DNA of 64,000 bases. It comes from F22 sp963675625. GTDB lineage: Bacteria; Bacteroidota; Bacteroidia; Bacteroidales; Bacteroidaceae. Below are positions 20,815 to 30,013 of the stretch, in pieces. Both the position numbers and the translations under genes were made by a program. Positions within the stretch are counted from its first letter, which is position 1; each line of letters begins with the position of its first letter. The stretch covers positions 1,674,001 through 1,738,000 of the forward strand of contig OY776497.1 of NCBI GenBank assembly GCA_963675625.1. The letters run 5' to 3'. The notes under the pieces are model-generated. The model had not been told where the DNA came from. It searched no databases and saw nothing but the letters and a program-made list of their open reading frames with translations.

Positions 20815-22188
20815 TTATCGTAGAGCTTCTACTTCTTCGGGAGTCAATGGAATCTTTTTACCCAACATTTGACAGCCGTTTTCTGTAACCAAGTAATCTT
20901 CTTCATTACGGATACCTCCAAAGTCGCGATACTTTTCGACTTCATCGTAGTTGATAAAATCGGCGTGCAATTTCTCTGCCTTCCATTTATCAATAAGATC
21001 AGGAATAAAGTAAATACCAGGTTCGATAGTATGCACGTTACCAACTTCTAGAGGCGTAGCTAGACGTAAAGATTTCAAACCAAATTGTGTGCTTTTTTCT
21101 TCACCAGCATAACCAACCCATTTCTCTCCAAAGTTTTCCATGTCGTGAACATCAAGCCCCATCATGTGCCCAAGTCCATGAGGAAAGAATAACGCATGAG
21201 CACCAGCTTGTATTGCAGCCTCTACGTCACCTTTCATTAGGCCAAGTGCCTGCATACCTTCTGTAAGAGCACGAGCGGCTTCAAAATGTAGTTCTTTAAA
21301 GGATACTCCTGGCTTAATACCAGCTACTGCGCGACGGTGCATGTTATTTTGGATCTCGTATACGGCACGTTGACGTTGTGTGAATGTTTTGCTAACAGGT
21401 ATTGTTGATGACATATCACCTGCATAACCAGATTCTACTTCAGCTCCTGCATCAATGAGGAAGAGACGTCCTTCTTTACAATAGTTCCCATGGTAGTGAT
21501 TGTGTAGGGTTTGTCCATTGATAGTTGCAATTGTTGGGAAAGATAAAGAAGCCCCTTGTTTTTGTGCTGTGTATTCAATCAGCGCAGCAATTTCGTACTC
21601 ATACTTACCAGCTGCAATGGCTTTTGTCGCAGCAATATGCATATCAGCTGTAATTTCACAAGCACGTTGAATTTCTGCAATTTCTTCTTGACTTTTGATA
21701 TTACGTTGTTTTACAATAGCCTGAATCATTTGAATAGAAGCAGGGTGTTGGTTCAGTGGTTCACCTAATAAATGGTTGAATTTGATGGCATGTTCTGGGC
21801 GGTAAACGGGTAAGTGATGAATAGGTTGATTATCCTTTTGAGCTTTAGCCAAATACGAGATTAGTTCGCTACTTGGACGTACATCAAATACGCCTACTGC
21901 GGCTGCTTTTTCGACTAGGGTAGGTTGTACTCCCATCCATACGATATGATCCATTGTCAATTCATCTCCGAATAAAATCGTACGATTATTATCTACATCA
22001 ATGACTGCTATAAGCCCAGAGGCACTAATACCAAAATAATAGAGGAAGGTTGAATCTTGACGGTAGCGAAAACAATTATCTTCGTAATGGAGACCCATAT
22101 CATCGTTGCCTAAAAAAAGCAATAGGCCCTGTTGCATAGTGCTTTGTAGCAATGCTCTGCGTTGAATATACGTATTCTGTTCAAACAT
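20815..22188 (-). CDS. pepP: Xaa-Pro aminopeptidase (M24B)
   Basis: A 457-residue cytoplasmic metallopeptidase that removes N-terminal residues preceding proline. An AMP_N-type N-terminal domain (about 1-150) is followed by a pita-bread catalytic domain. The metal ligands are visible: the Asp pair in LIDAGAEVESGYAGDMSST, His in FPHGLGHMMG, and Glu in TIEPGIYF and IRNEEDYLV. A minus-strand TACCTTTG element lies 34 bp upstream. Length is typical of the family. Confidence 0.94.
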   Translation of the reverse strand: MFEQNTYIQRRALLQSTMQQGLLLFLGNDDMGLHYEDNCFRYRQDSTFLYYFGISASGLIAVIDVDNNRTILFGDELTMDHIVWMGVQPTLVEKAAAVGVFDVRPSSELISYLAKAQKDNQPIHHLPVYRPEHAIKFNHLLGEPLNQHPASIQMIQAIVKQRNIKSQEEIAEIQRACEITADMHIAATKAIAAGKYEYEIAALIEYTAQKQGASLSFPTIATINGQTLHNHYHGNYCKEGRLFLIDAGAEVESGYAGDMSSTIPVSKTFTQRQRAVYEIQNNMHRRAVAGIKPGVSFKELHFEAARALTEGMQALGLMKGDVEAAIQAGAHALFFPHGLGHMMGLDVHDMENFGEKWVGYAGEEKSTQFGLKSLRLATPLEVGNVHTIEPGIYFIPDLIDKWKAEKLHADFINYDEVEKYRDFGGIRNEEDYLVTENGCQMLGKKIPLTPEEVEALR

Positions 22189-22221
22189 ATCTTTTGATTT
22201 TAAGATTGTACATTATTCTCA

Positions 22222-22229
22222 CAAAGGTA
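22222..22229 (-). promoter_or_regulatory. -7 element of pepP (TACCTTTG)
   Basis: Full TAnnTTTG match on the minus strand, 34 bp upstream of the pepP ATG. Confidence 0.7.
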
Positions 22230-22251
22230 GCAAAAGTTTCAGGGAATTCTT

Positions 22252-22259
22252 TATCTTTG
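22252..22259 (+). promoter_or_regulatory. -7 element of the beta-barrel gene (TATCTTTG)
   Basis: Full match only 2 bp before the first ATG of the open frame at 22262, so that ATG is too close to be used. The next ATG at 22292 is preferred. Confidence 0.7.
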
Positions 22260-22291
22260 TCATGAATAATCACTTTAAATTGTATTCAGTT

Positions 22292-22912
22292 ATGAAGATG
22301 AATCGAATTTTATCTGTGGCAATATATGCTGTAATAGCTATGGTGTCTCTTCCTGCTTCTGCGCAGTTCCTAAAATTGGGTGTACGCGGTGGGTTAGATT
22401 TCAACAAGGCAAATTATGATGAAGTTAAGAATAAAAATTATACAGGATTTTTTATAGGTCCTATGGCTGAAGTGACAATTCCAATCTTAGGCTTCTCTTT
22501 TGACGGAGCACTCTTGTTTTCTCAGTCGGGTAGTAAAGTGGAAAGTGTTATTGATGATGGTACAGTTAAACGCCGTTCTTTGGAAATACCTATCAATGCG
22601 CGCTATGGTTTTGGATTAGGGGATACAGCAAGTGCCTTTATTTTTGCTGGTCCACAATTTGGTTTTGCTCTCAATGATGATGATGTAACTATTGGAGAGC
22701 GTCTGTACAAATTTAAAAATAATACGTTATCAACCAATATTGGTGCTGGTGTTGAGGTGTTAGGGCATTTGCAATTAACATTAAGTTACAATGTACCATT
22801 GAATGATAGTCAAGAGGTTAATGTTTTAAGTGCTTCAACAGAAACAGTGGAGCGTATAATCAATTCTAAAGCGGAAAATCACTGGCAATTATCTGTGACT
22901 TATATTTTTTAA
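22292..22912 (+). CDS. Outer-membrane beta-barrel protein (PorT-like)
   Basis: The start was moved from 22262 to 22292 because a -7 element ends at 22259. The resulting 206-residue protein begins with a signal peptide (MKMNRILSVAIYAVIAM...PASAQ). The mature part alternates polar and aromatic residues, with glycine-rich turns (KLGVRGGLDFNKANY, LEIPINARYGFGLG, AFIFAGPQFGFAL), and ends in HWQLSVTYIF with a terminal Phe, as expected for Bam-assembled barrels of about 8 strands. Its ligand or role is unknown. It lies 6 bp upstream of priA and may share its transcript. Confidence 0.85.
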   Translation: MKMNRILSVAIYAVIAMVSLPASAQFLKLGVRGGLDFNKANYDEVKNKNYTGFFIGPMAEVTIPILGFSFDGALLFSQSGSKVESVIDDGTVKRRSLEIPINARYGFGLGDTASAFIFAGPQFGFALNDDDVTIGERLYKFKNNTLSTNIGAGVEVLGHLQLTLSYNVPLNDSQEVNVLSASTETVERIINSKAENHWQLSVTYIF

Positions 22913-22918
22913 AAGCGT

Positions 22919-25372
22919 ATGATACAAACGTATATAGACGTTATTTTACCACTCCCTCTATCGCAACGTTTCACATATTTGTGGCCTATCGATGGGGGGA
23001 GTGGGCCTGTCATAGGTGGTCGCGTGGTAGTGCCTTTTGGGACTAGAAAGTATTATACGGGTATTGTGCTTCATATACATCATGATGTACCTCAAGATTA
23101 TGAGGTGAAGGAAGTGCTCTCTGTGTTGGATGAGACACCTATTGTGACTTCTGAACAGTTGAAGCTTTGGCAGTGGATAAGCGATTACTATATGTGCGCA
23201 CTGGGTGATGTGTACAAAGCAGCGCTTCCTGCAGGGCTCAAATTAGAAAGTGAATCTATGGTTTGTATTAATACAGAAATAGATGTTCAGATCAAGCTTA
23301 GTGCAAAGGAACAACGCGTAGTTGACTATGTTGCCGATATGGTTGAGTGCAAACTATCTCACATAGCTAAAGTTGTAGATAAGGCAAATCCATTGCCGAT
23401 TGTCAAGCGACTTATTGATAAGGGAAGCTTGATGATGAAGGAAAATATCCAAAGAGGGTATCGTCCCCAAAAAGAAGTTTGGGTTAGACTAAAACCTGCA
23501 TTTTGTGACGAAAGTTCCCTTAATGTTCTTTTATCTTCTTTACATAAAGCCCGGAAGCAAGAAAAGTTGATGATGGCTTTTTTGGAAAATGCAGAGGAGC
23601 TTGAAAATCATACGGTGGCTAAGCAAGTCTTATTACAACGTGCAGATGTGTCTGCTCCTATTTTAAGGGCGCTTGTTGATCGAGGTGTGTTAGATTTATA
23701 TGAGATAGAGGTAACATTATCAACTGCTCATATAGAACATTCCCTAGTCTTACACGCTTTATCCACTCCTCAACAAAAAGCCTATGAAGCCATATATCAT
23801 GAGTGGCAGACGAAGAATGTCGTTCTTCTTCATGGTGTAACTTCTAGTGGAAAAACAGAAATATTTACTCATCTGATTCGAGAGGCAATTGATCGTGGAG
23901 AACAAGTGTTGTATCTTTTGCCCGAAATTGCTCTGACTACTCAGATTACTCAGCGGTTGCAGCGAATGTTTGGTGAACAATTAGGGGTGTACCATTCTAA
24001 ATTTTCCGATCAGATGCGCTCTGCTTTTTGGCAAAGACAGATGGGTGATACACCTTATCCTATTGTTTTAGGAGTACGTTCGTCAGTCTTTTTACCATTT
24101 AGAAATCTGGGATTGATTATTGTGGATGAAGAACATGAAAGCAGTTATAAACAAGTAGATCCTGCACCCCGTTATCATGCAAGAAATGTAGCTATAATGA
24201 TGGCAAGTCAAATGCATGCAAAAGTGCTTCTAGGAACAGCTACTCCAGCCGTTGAAACCTATTACAACGCTCAAGAAGGTAAATACGGATTGGTTCATTT
24301 AAATACGCGTTATCAAGGAATTGAATTGCCTGATGTAAAAATAATAGATACTAAAGAATTGCGCCGAAAGAAAATTATGAAAGGTTTCTTTGCGCCTGAA
24401 TTATTGGAGGGGATGCAAGAGGCGATACATAATAATCAACAGGCCATTGTGTTTAAAAATCGTCGAGGTTTTTCACCGCAAGTAGAGTGTAGAGTGTGCA
24501 GCTGGGTTCCTCGTTGTGTTAACTGTGATGTAACAATGACTTATCATAAGTTCTCAGATAGACTAACATGTCATTATTGTGGATACAGTATGCCACGACC
24601 TAAGGTATGTCCTCAATGTGGTAATTCAGAAATCATACCAAAGGGGCATGGAACAGAACGTGTCGAAGAAATATTGAGAGAAGCTTTACCTAATGTACGT
24701 ACAGCCCGTATGGATTTAGATACAACACGCAATAAAAATTCTTATGAACGAATTCTTTCAGACTTTGAGAGTGGTGAAATAGATGTTCTGATTGGAACAC
24801 AAATGTTATCAAAAGGGTTACATTTTGATCGTGTACATATAGTGGGTATTGTACAGGCGGACACGATGTTGGGATATCCTGATTTTAGAGCTTCGGAACG
24901 TGCATTTCAGTTAATGGCACAAGTTGCTGGTAGAGCTGGAAGAAAAGGTGATCAAGGAGTTGTGTTAATACAAACGAATACACCAGAGGATCCGATTTAT
25001 CAACATGTGCAAGCACATGATTATGTAGGCTTGTATAATGATGTGATTGGTGATAGACAGTTATTTCGATATCCTCCATTCTCAAGATTGATTCATGTGA
25101 TTATGAAACATCGTGATTGTAGGCAGCTTGACATTTTAGCTCGTAGTCTGGGACAGTATTGTAGACAAATTTTTGATCAGCGAGTACTCGGACCTCAAGC
25201 ACCTCCTGTGGGGCGTGTTCAGAATATGTATATACAACGTATTATGCTAAAATGTTCGATGAAAGACAATGTGCAATGGGTACATTATAATTTGTTGAAT
25301 ATAAAAGCATATGCGGAACAGCAAACATTTGGGAAAGGCGCGCGTATTTATTTTGATGTAGATCCGTATTAG
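22919..25372 (+). CDS. priA: Primosomal replication protein N' (PriA helicase)
   Basis: An 817-residue superfamily 2 helicase that restarts stalled replication forks. An N-terminal DNA-binding domain (about 1-280) is followed by the helicase core with Walker A GVTSSGKTE and Walker B VDEEHE. A zinc-binding insertion carries paired Cys motifs (CRVCSWVPRCVNC, then CHYCGY and CPQCG). The helicase C-terminal lobe contains GTQMLSKGLHFD and QVAGRAGRKG. The C-terminal domain completes the normal length. Its stop codon directly abuts the stop of the convergent regulator gene, with no room for a terminator. Confidence 0.96.
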   Translation: MIQTYIDVILPLPLSQRFTYLWPIDGGSGPVIGGRVVVPFGTRKYYTGIVLHIHHDVPQDYEVKEVLSVLDETPIVTSEQLKLWQWISDYYMCALGDVYKAALPAGLKLESESMVCINTEIDVQIKLSAKEQRVVDYVADMVECKLSHIAKVVDKANPLPIVKRLIDKGSLMMKENIQRGYRPQKEVWVRLKPAFCDESSLNVLLSSLHKARKQEKLMMAFLENAEELENHTVAKQVLLQRADVSAPILRALVDRGVLDLYEIEVTLSTAHIEHSLVLHALSTPQQKAYEAIYHEWQTKNVVLLHGVTSSGKTEIFTHLIREAIDRGEQVLYLLPEIALTTQITQRLQRMFGEQLGVYHSKFSDQMRSAFWQRQMGDTPYPIVLGVRSSVFLPFRNLGLIIVDEEHESSYKQVDPAPRYHARNVAIMMASQMHAKVLLGTATPAVETYYNAQEGKYGLVHLNTRYQGIELPDVKIIDTKELRRKKIMKGFFAPELLEGMQEAIHNNQQAIVFKNRRGFSPQVECRVCSWVPRCVNCDVTMTYHKFSDRLTCHYCGYSMPRPKVCPQCGNSEIIPKGHGTERVEEILREALPNVRTARMDLDTTRNKNSYERILSDFESGEIDVLIGTQMLSKGLHFDRVHIVGIVQADTMLGYPDFRASERAFQLMAQVAGRAGRKGDQGVVLIQTNTPEDPIYQHVQAHDYVGLYNDVIGDRQLFRYPPFSRLIHVIMKHRDCRQLDILARSLGQYCRQIFDQRVLGPQAPPVGRVQNMYIQRIMLKCSMKDNVQWVHYNLLNIKAYAEQQTFGKGARIYFDVDPY

Positions 25373-27055
25373 TTATAAATTTTGTATGGTCTCCGTCAGA
25401 TTCTTTGTCGTCACTTTATCAGAACCAACTTTTTTAACTAATCGTTTCTTTAGTTGAGAAACTCCAGATTCTGTCATTGGAATCAATAGAGCAATCTCGT
25501 TTTGTTTAAATCCCAACTTTGTTAAATAACAATATTTTTGCTGGTTTTTTGATATCTTGGGTACAAGTAGATTAATGTGCTTCCTAAAATCAGGAATTGT
25601 TTGGTCAACTGCTTTTAGTAGACTTTGCCAATCTGTATCTTTGATTGTTCTTTCTGGCATTTCCAGCATATTGCGAAGATGTTTGTAATTTTCAGCAAGT
25701 TCGGAGTCATTGTATATGAATTGGTTGTATCCCTCTTCTTGAAGATTCATGGGAGTCAATGAAGCATTTTCTTCTTTTACAGCTTTGTTTTTTCCAATGT
25801 TACTAAGGATTTTTATTAAAGCAAAATCTTTAAAGGCTTCATTCTCTATTTGTAGACTTTTCCATCTTATCGTGAGCAGTATGATTGCAATAGTAGCTAT
25901 AGAAAGCAAGCTAATTAGCATGATATAGTAGCGATATGTTCGTGCTTTTGATTCTGCTTGTTCCTTCTCTTTTTGTGCGATCTTATAATTGTATGTTTTC
26001 TCTATTTTAGCTGTTTCTGCTAATATTTTTTTGCTATGTAAAGAATCAGAATATTGGAGATATTTTCGTTGTAGATTAAATGCAGTTTTGTAATCGTTTT
26101 TTTTATTTGCTAATCTACTTAGATAGTATGCGGCCAATGAGCGTGAACTCAAATCTTTAGTCTTAAGTAGTTTGTTTAAAAAGAAAATAGCCGAATCTAT
26201 TTCCATGGTTGCATGTGGATTTTCTAGCAAAGCGGTATAATAATATTCCCCCTTTCTGAAGTAATAGTCATCTTTCTGCGAGCTCGATAGATTAATTGTG
26301 TCAATTTGGTTGAGATAGTTATTTGCGTTTATTCGGTCATTTTGGGCTAAATAACCACGCACAATTCCCATTAGGCTTTGAAATATACCGTATTGAGAAT
26401 GGCGAGATTGGGCTATGGAGTATCCTCTTTTATACCAGTAGATCATACTGTCTCCTTTTTGGCTGATGTATGTCTTACCAATCATGCGACACAGATTTTC
26501 CATTCTGCTGGAATCTGACAGTTCGAGATATGTATTAAATCCTTGGATATAATGATCACGTGCTTCTTTGCACATGCCAAGTTTTACGTATTCAAATCCT
26601 ATTCGATTATTAATGACTCCTGTATATACAAGTGGTGCATTGTTTTTTAGGTGTCTAAGAGCCGTAAGAAATGCTTTGACTGATTCGGGAACATCTCCTA
26701 AGTCTGCATAAGTAGCTCCTAGCATGTAGTAAGCTAATCCTAACAATTGTTTGTTCCCTTTTTTATTATAGTAGGCGATGAGAACTTTTGGTAAACTATC
26801 ATTAGTGTGTTTGACGTATAGTTTATCTTTAGCAATAAGGCCATATAGGGTGTAGCGATTAAATTCTTCTTGAGTATGAGTTGAATCCTTTTTTTGCTTT
26901 AAAAATATATAGGCTGTCTTGGGATTTATGTTGACTAAAGAGTCTAAATACTGGATTGAGTATTTAGACTCTTTGTGACTAGAACAGGCTTGCAAAGCAA
27001 AGCCTGCAAGAATAGTTAGTAGTAATAATATATTTATTATGTGAGATTTATGCAT
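25373..27055 (-). CDS. TPR, transmembrane and C-terminal HTH regulator
   Basis: A 560-residue protein. It starts with a lipoprotein-like or signal segment (LLTILAGFALQACSS). Tetratricopeptide repeats run to about residue 330, then a single transmembrane helix (about 372-393, MLISLLSIATIAIILLTI), a coiled linker, and a C-terminal part with a helix-turn-helix-like segment (LTKLGFKQNEIALLIPMTESGVSQLKKRL). This layout is common in Bacteroidales, where a periplasmic TPR sensor is joined across the membrane to a LuxR-like cytoplasmic domain. The input and target genes are unknown. A TACTTTTG element lies about 20 bp upstream. Confidence 0.8.
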   Translation of the reverse strand: MHKSHIINILLLLTILAGFALQACSSHKESKYSIQYLDSLVNINPKTAYIFLKQKKDSTHTQEEFNRYTLYGLIAKDKLYVKHTNDSLPKVLIAYYNKKGNKQLLGLAYYMLGATYADLGDVPESVKAFLTALRHLKNNAPLVYTGVINNRIGFEYVKLGMCKEARDHYIQGFNTYLELSDSSRMENLCRMIGKTYISQKGDSMIYWYKRGYSIAQSRHSQYGIFQSLMGIVRGYLAQNDRINANNYLNQIDTINLSSSQKDDYYFRKGEYYYTALLENPHATMEIDSAIFFLNKLLKTKDLSSRSLAAYYLSRLANKKNDYKTAFNLQRKYLQYSDSLHSKKILAETAKIEKTYNYKIAQKEKEQAESKARTYRYYIMLISLLSIATIAIILLTIRWKSLQIENEAFKDFALIKILSNIGKNKAVKEENASLTPMNLQEEGYNQFIYNDSELAENYKHLRNMLEMPERTIKDTDWQSLLKAVDQTIPDFRKHINLLVPKISKNQQKYCYLTKLGFKQNEIALLIPMTESGVSQLKKRLVKKVGSDKVTTKNLTETIQNL

Positions 27056-27074
27056 ATGTAGAATCTTTGAAGCT

Positions 27075-27082
27075 CAAAAGTA
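27075..27082 (-). promoter_or_regulatory. -7 element of TPR/HTH regulator (TACTTTTG)
   Basis: Full TAnnTTTG match on the minus strand, giving a short leader of about 13 nt to the ATG at 27055. Confidence 0.65.
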
Positions 27083-27357
27083 CGTAATTGTTTTTCATTT
27101 CTATAAGTAATCTGCAATTTTTTTCTATTCGTTAGAGTCTGTTTTGTGTTTGTTTTCATCTTTGTGCAGAAAAGATTTACAAGTATTAATAACAAAGAGC
27201 TGTTCCCATTATTTTTTTAATATGCTGATTATCAGTTGTTTATCTTCTTCTTAGAAAAGTGTCAAGTTTTTGTCAAGTAGATTTTTCCATAGCTTTGGCT
27301 GATTTTCTTACTTTTGTTCCATGTACTGATTATTATTAATGTTTTAATTTTGAAATT
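27083..27357 (+). other. Intergenic region with direct repeat upstream of DUF3244 gene
   Basis: No gene is seen. It carries a TACTTTTG -7 element at 27309-27316 and two direct GTCAAGT copies at 27261-27267 and 27272-27278, exactly 11 bp (one helical turn) apart. The -33 position (TTCC) is weak, which would fit an activator-dependent promoter. Confidence 0.5.
27309..27316 (+). promoter_or_regulatory. -7 element of DUF3244 gene (TACTTTTG)
   Basis: Full TAnnTTTG match 41 bp before the ATG, with no clear -33 partner. Confidence 0.6.
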
Positions 27358-27708
27358 ATGAAGAGATTACTTTTGATGACATTAGTGCTGTTGTGTTCAC
27401 TATCTAGCTATGCTGACAATGATGGAGAATTTTTGACTGAGATAATCTTGAAGGAACAGCCTACAAGAAGCTTTATTCTTTATCCAGCAGTCTCTATTGA
27501 GTCGGGTGTTTTAGATGTGTATGCAACGCAAAGTGATGTTCATGTGCGCGTGTTTACTGACGGAGCTAAGGACCCAGTGCTTTCGTTAAGCAGTTACGAT
27601 CAAGTAGCTATTGATTTAGATGAATTACAGCCAGGTACATACACCTTGGTGATTGACGTAAATAATCATCAATTTGAAGCAACCTTTGTTGTATTTACAA
27701 TAGAATAA
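27358..27708 (+). CDS. DUF3244 family secreted protein
   Basis: A 116-residue protein with a signal peptide (about 19 residues, ending SSYAD). The mature part of about 97 residues is beta-rich and immunoglobulin-like (VLDVYATQSDVHVRVFTD, LQPGTYTLVIDVNNHQFEATFVV). It matches the DUF3244 pattern found in many Bacteroidales exported proteins. Function is unknown. It is a single-gene unit between its own promoter and a strong bidirectional terminator. The divergent TPR/HTH regulator is an obvious candidate for controlling it. Confidence 0.75.
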   Translation: MKRLLLMTLVLLCSLSSYADNDGEFLTEIILKEQPTRSFILYPAVSIESGVLDVYATQSDVHVRVFTDGAKDPVLSLSSYDQVAIDLDELQPGTYTLVIDVNNHQFEATFVVFTIE

Positions 27709-27768
27709 CAGAATCTCTTGAAAAACGTAATATAATCCACAATCATCTATTACTAGTTGATTATTCGT

Positions 27769-27798
27769 AAGGGCAGCTCAAGTGATTGAGCTGCTCTT
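27769..27798. terminator. Bidirectional terminator
   Basis: A 13-bp stem (27769-27781 with 27786-27798) and a GTGA loop, between the DUF3244 gene (plus) and the HD protein gene (minus). Confidence 0.85.
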
Positions 27799-27822
27799 TA
27801 TTTTAAATGATGGTTGTATAGA

Positions 27823-29934
27823 TTATTCCTTAATGATATCTCTAGAAAAAGATGACTCGTTTGTCTCTTCCTTGTTAAGAGTTGGGTAACTTACTCGAGT
27901 ATGATGCATAATCTTTAACTTTTCTTTAAAAGTCTCACGAATGGTGTTGATTTCACGCATCGTTAAAGGGCATGCATCCATAAATCCTTCTTTGATTTGT
28001 GTGTTGATTATTCTGTCTACAACTTCCGAAATGTTCTCTTCAGTATATTCAGGTAGGCTACGAGAGGCGGCTTCAATTGAATCGGCCATCATCAAAATAC
28101 CTTGTTCTTTGGTTTGTGGATTAGGACCTGGATAACTAAAGATACTATCATCAATTGGTTCGTCTGGGTGTTCATTTTTCCATGAAATGTAGAAATACTT
28201 AGCTTTTCCTGCACCATGATGTGTTGTAATAAATTGTTTGACTGCATCTGGCAGATTATATTTGTCGGCCATCTTCATACCTTCTGTAATATGACGAATT
28301 ACTGTTTGGGCACTTTGTTTATAATCTAGTAAGGTGTGTGGGTTGAATCCAGATTGATTCTCTGTAAAATAAGTAGGATCAAGCATTTTTCCAATATCAT
28401 GATACATGGCTCCTGTTCTAACAAGTTGACTATCAGCACCAATTTGTAATGCTGCTTCAGAAGCTAAATTAGATACTTGTATGCTGTGTTGAAATGTACC
28501 TGGTGCTTCTTGTGAGAGCCTTTTTAATAAAGGAAGATTACTGTTGGATAACTCTACAAGTGTTACGCTGGAAATAAATCCAAAAAAGCGTTCAATAAGA
28601 ATCATGATTGGGTAGGTGAAAAGTAATAGTATCCCATTTGTAACATACAGCATTAATCGTGCATACGTAATGTCCTGTAGTCGAGTCCCTGCGATAAGTT
28701 CTAAACACATGTACACAACAATATATGTTAGAACCACAAAAAGTGTGGTTCTAAGTAGATGAGAACGGTTGCTAAATTCTTTTAGACTGTATATGGCTAT
28801 TAATCCAGCGATGATTTGTTGTACTATAAATTCGTAGGGGAATTGTAGTGGTATTGCACAAAGTAAGACAATAACCATATGGGTCATAAAAGCTGTTCGA
28901 GCATCTACAAATATTCGGATGACAACAGGAGCAATACAAAATGGTATAATGTAGATGCTGAAAATTGGATGACGCACCAACAAAGATGTTCCTATGGTGT
29001 ATAGCAAGATAAGAACAAATAGCATGGATAAGTTTTTCTTCTTTTTATAGAAAGTATTTCTGAATAACTCTAAGTACCACATAAAGATGAGTAAAAGAAG
29101 ACACACATATAGAGATTGCCCTAGTAAGATGAAATTTTCTTCTCGATGTGACCCCATTCGTTGAAGTGATTCCTGTTTGAATGAATTTAGGACGTGAAAT
29201 AAATGTCCTGTAATAACTTCACCACGATCCACAATTCTTTCTCCTTGTTGTATTGTTCCACTAATTGTGTTAATACTACTTAAGGCATCTGATAAAGCTG
29301 TTTCGTTTTTAATTTGATCATAGTTTATATTTGGGACTAAATATCTGGAGAGGTCTGCCTTAACAAATAGAGGTATGTCATATTTTGTAGAATCGGCTGA
29401 CATCAAGTATTTGTAAGCTGTTTTTCGAGTGTATAGTTTGTTGATATCAGTTACAACAGCTACTTTCTTGCTAACCAAACGAATATGTGTTTTTTTAGTT
29501 TTAGACAAACTGTCTCGAGAAGTATTGCTAAGTAGACCAGTCTCATAGATAGTTTTTAGGTGATTTTCTACGTATTTCAAATATGTTGTTGGTAGAGTAG
29601 TAGGGATGCCTTCCAGATTATTATTCCGCAAATCAGCTAGTTGTTTGCCTAGCATAGACCTATTTTGTGAATAATAAGGAATATAGTGTTGAATAATACT
29701 ATCTTTGTCTTTTTCAATGGCCAAAGTATCCCTATAAATGGGGAAATCAAAAGGTGCCGTTAGTAATTCATATCTCCAAGGTTTGTTCTGAGCAAATTGA
29801 AAGGCAAATTGATCTTCTCTAGGTAAAGAGTAAATGATAGCTATAGCCAAAATAACAAAGTATATGACTTTGAATAAATGGTTTCTTGTGAATTTTGAAC
29901 TTTTCTTTGGGGTATTTTGCAACATAACATTCAT
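27823..29934 (-). CDS. pgpH: Membrane HD-domain phosphohydrolase (PgpH/7TMR-HD type)
   Basis: The open frame reaches a GTG at 29976, but the first ATG, at 29934 (MNVMLQNTPKK), is a better start; 29925 is also possible. About 703 residues. One N-terminal transmembrane helix is followed by an extracytoplasmic domain, then about seven transmembrane helices, and a cytoplasmic HD domain with HSIQVSNLASEAAL, then YHDIGKM and THHGAGKAKY, which carry the metal ligands. This is the architecture of PgpH, which degrades c-di-AMP in Firmicutes. The diadenylate cyclase CdaA is encoded 20 kb away. Substrate is inferred from the architecture. Confidence 0.88.
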   Translation of the reverse strand: MNVMLQNTPKKSSKFTRNHLFKVIYFVILAIAIIYSLPREDQFAFQFAQNKPWRYELLTAPFDFPIYRDTLAIEKDKDSIIQHYIPYYSQNRSMLGKQLADLRNNNLEGIPTTLPTTYLKYVENHLKTIYETGLLSNTSRDSLSKTKKTHIRLVSKKVAVVTDINKLYTRKTAYKYLMSADSTKYDIPLFVKADLSRYLVPNINYDQIKNETALSDALSSINTISGTIQQGERIVDRGEVITGHLFHVLNSFKQESLQRMGSHREENFILLGQSLYVCLLLLIFMWYLELFRNTFYKKKKNLSMLFVLILLYTIGTSLLVRHPIFSIYIIPFCIAPVVIRIFVDARTAFMTHMVIVLLCAIPLQFPYEFIVQQIIAGLIAIYSLKEFSNRSHLLRTTLFVVLTYIVVYMCLELIAGTRLQDITYARLMLYVTNGILLLFTYPIMILIERFFGFISSVTLVELSNSNLPLLKRLSQEAPGTFQHSIQVSNLASEAALQIGADSQLVRTGAMYHDIGKMLDPTYFTENQSGFNPHTLLDYKQSAQTVIRHITEGMKMADKYNLPDAVKQFITTHHGAGKAKYFYISWKNEHPDEPIDDSIFSYPGPNPQTKEQGILMMADSIEAASRSLPEYTEENISEVVDRIINTQIKEGFMDACPLTMREINTIRETFKEKLKIMHHTRVSYPTLNKEETNESSFSRDIIKE

Positions 29935-29963
29935 TTTGGTGTCGAAAAGTACGAAAAACTTTG

Positions 29964-29971
29964 TACTTTTG
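29964..29971 (+). promoter_or_regulatory. -7 element of gltX (TACTTTTG)
   Basis: Full TAnnTTTG match 43 bp before the gltX ATG at 30014. Any start upstream of it would not be transcribed. The minus-strand near-match TACTTTTC at 29944-29951 may serve the HD protein gene. Confidence 0.65.
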
Positions 29972-30013
29972 CACACAAAAGAAGATAATTATTTATCGTT
30001 TACTAGTAAGATT

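Noticed and set aside
29834..30013. N-terminal extension of gltX
   Set aside because: It lies upstream of the TACTTTTG promoter and overlaps the divergent gene. The family start is at 30014.
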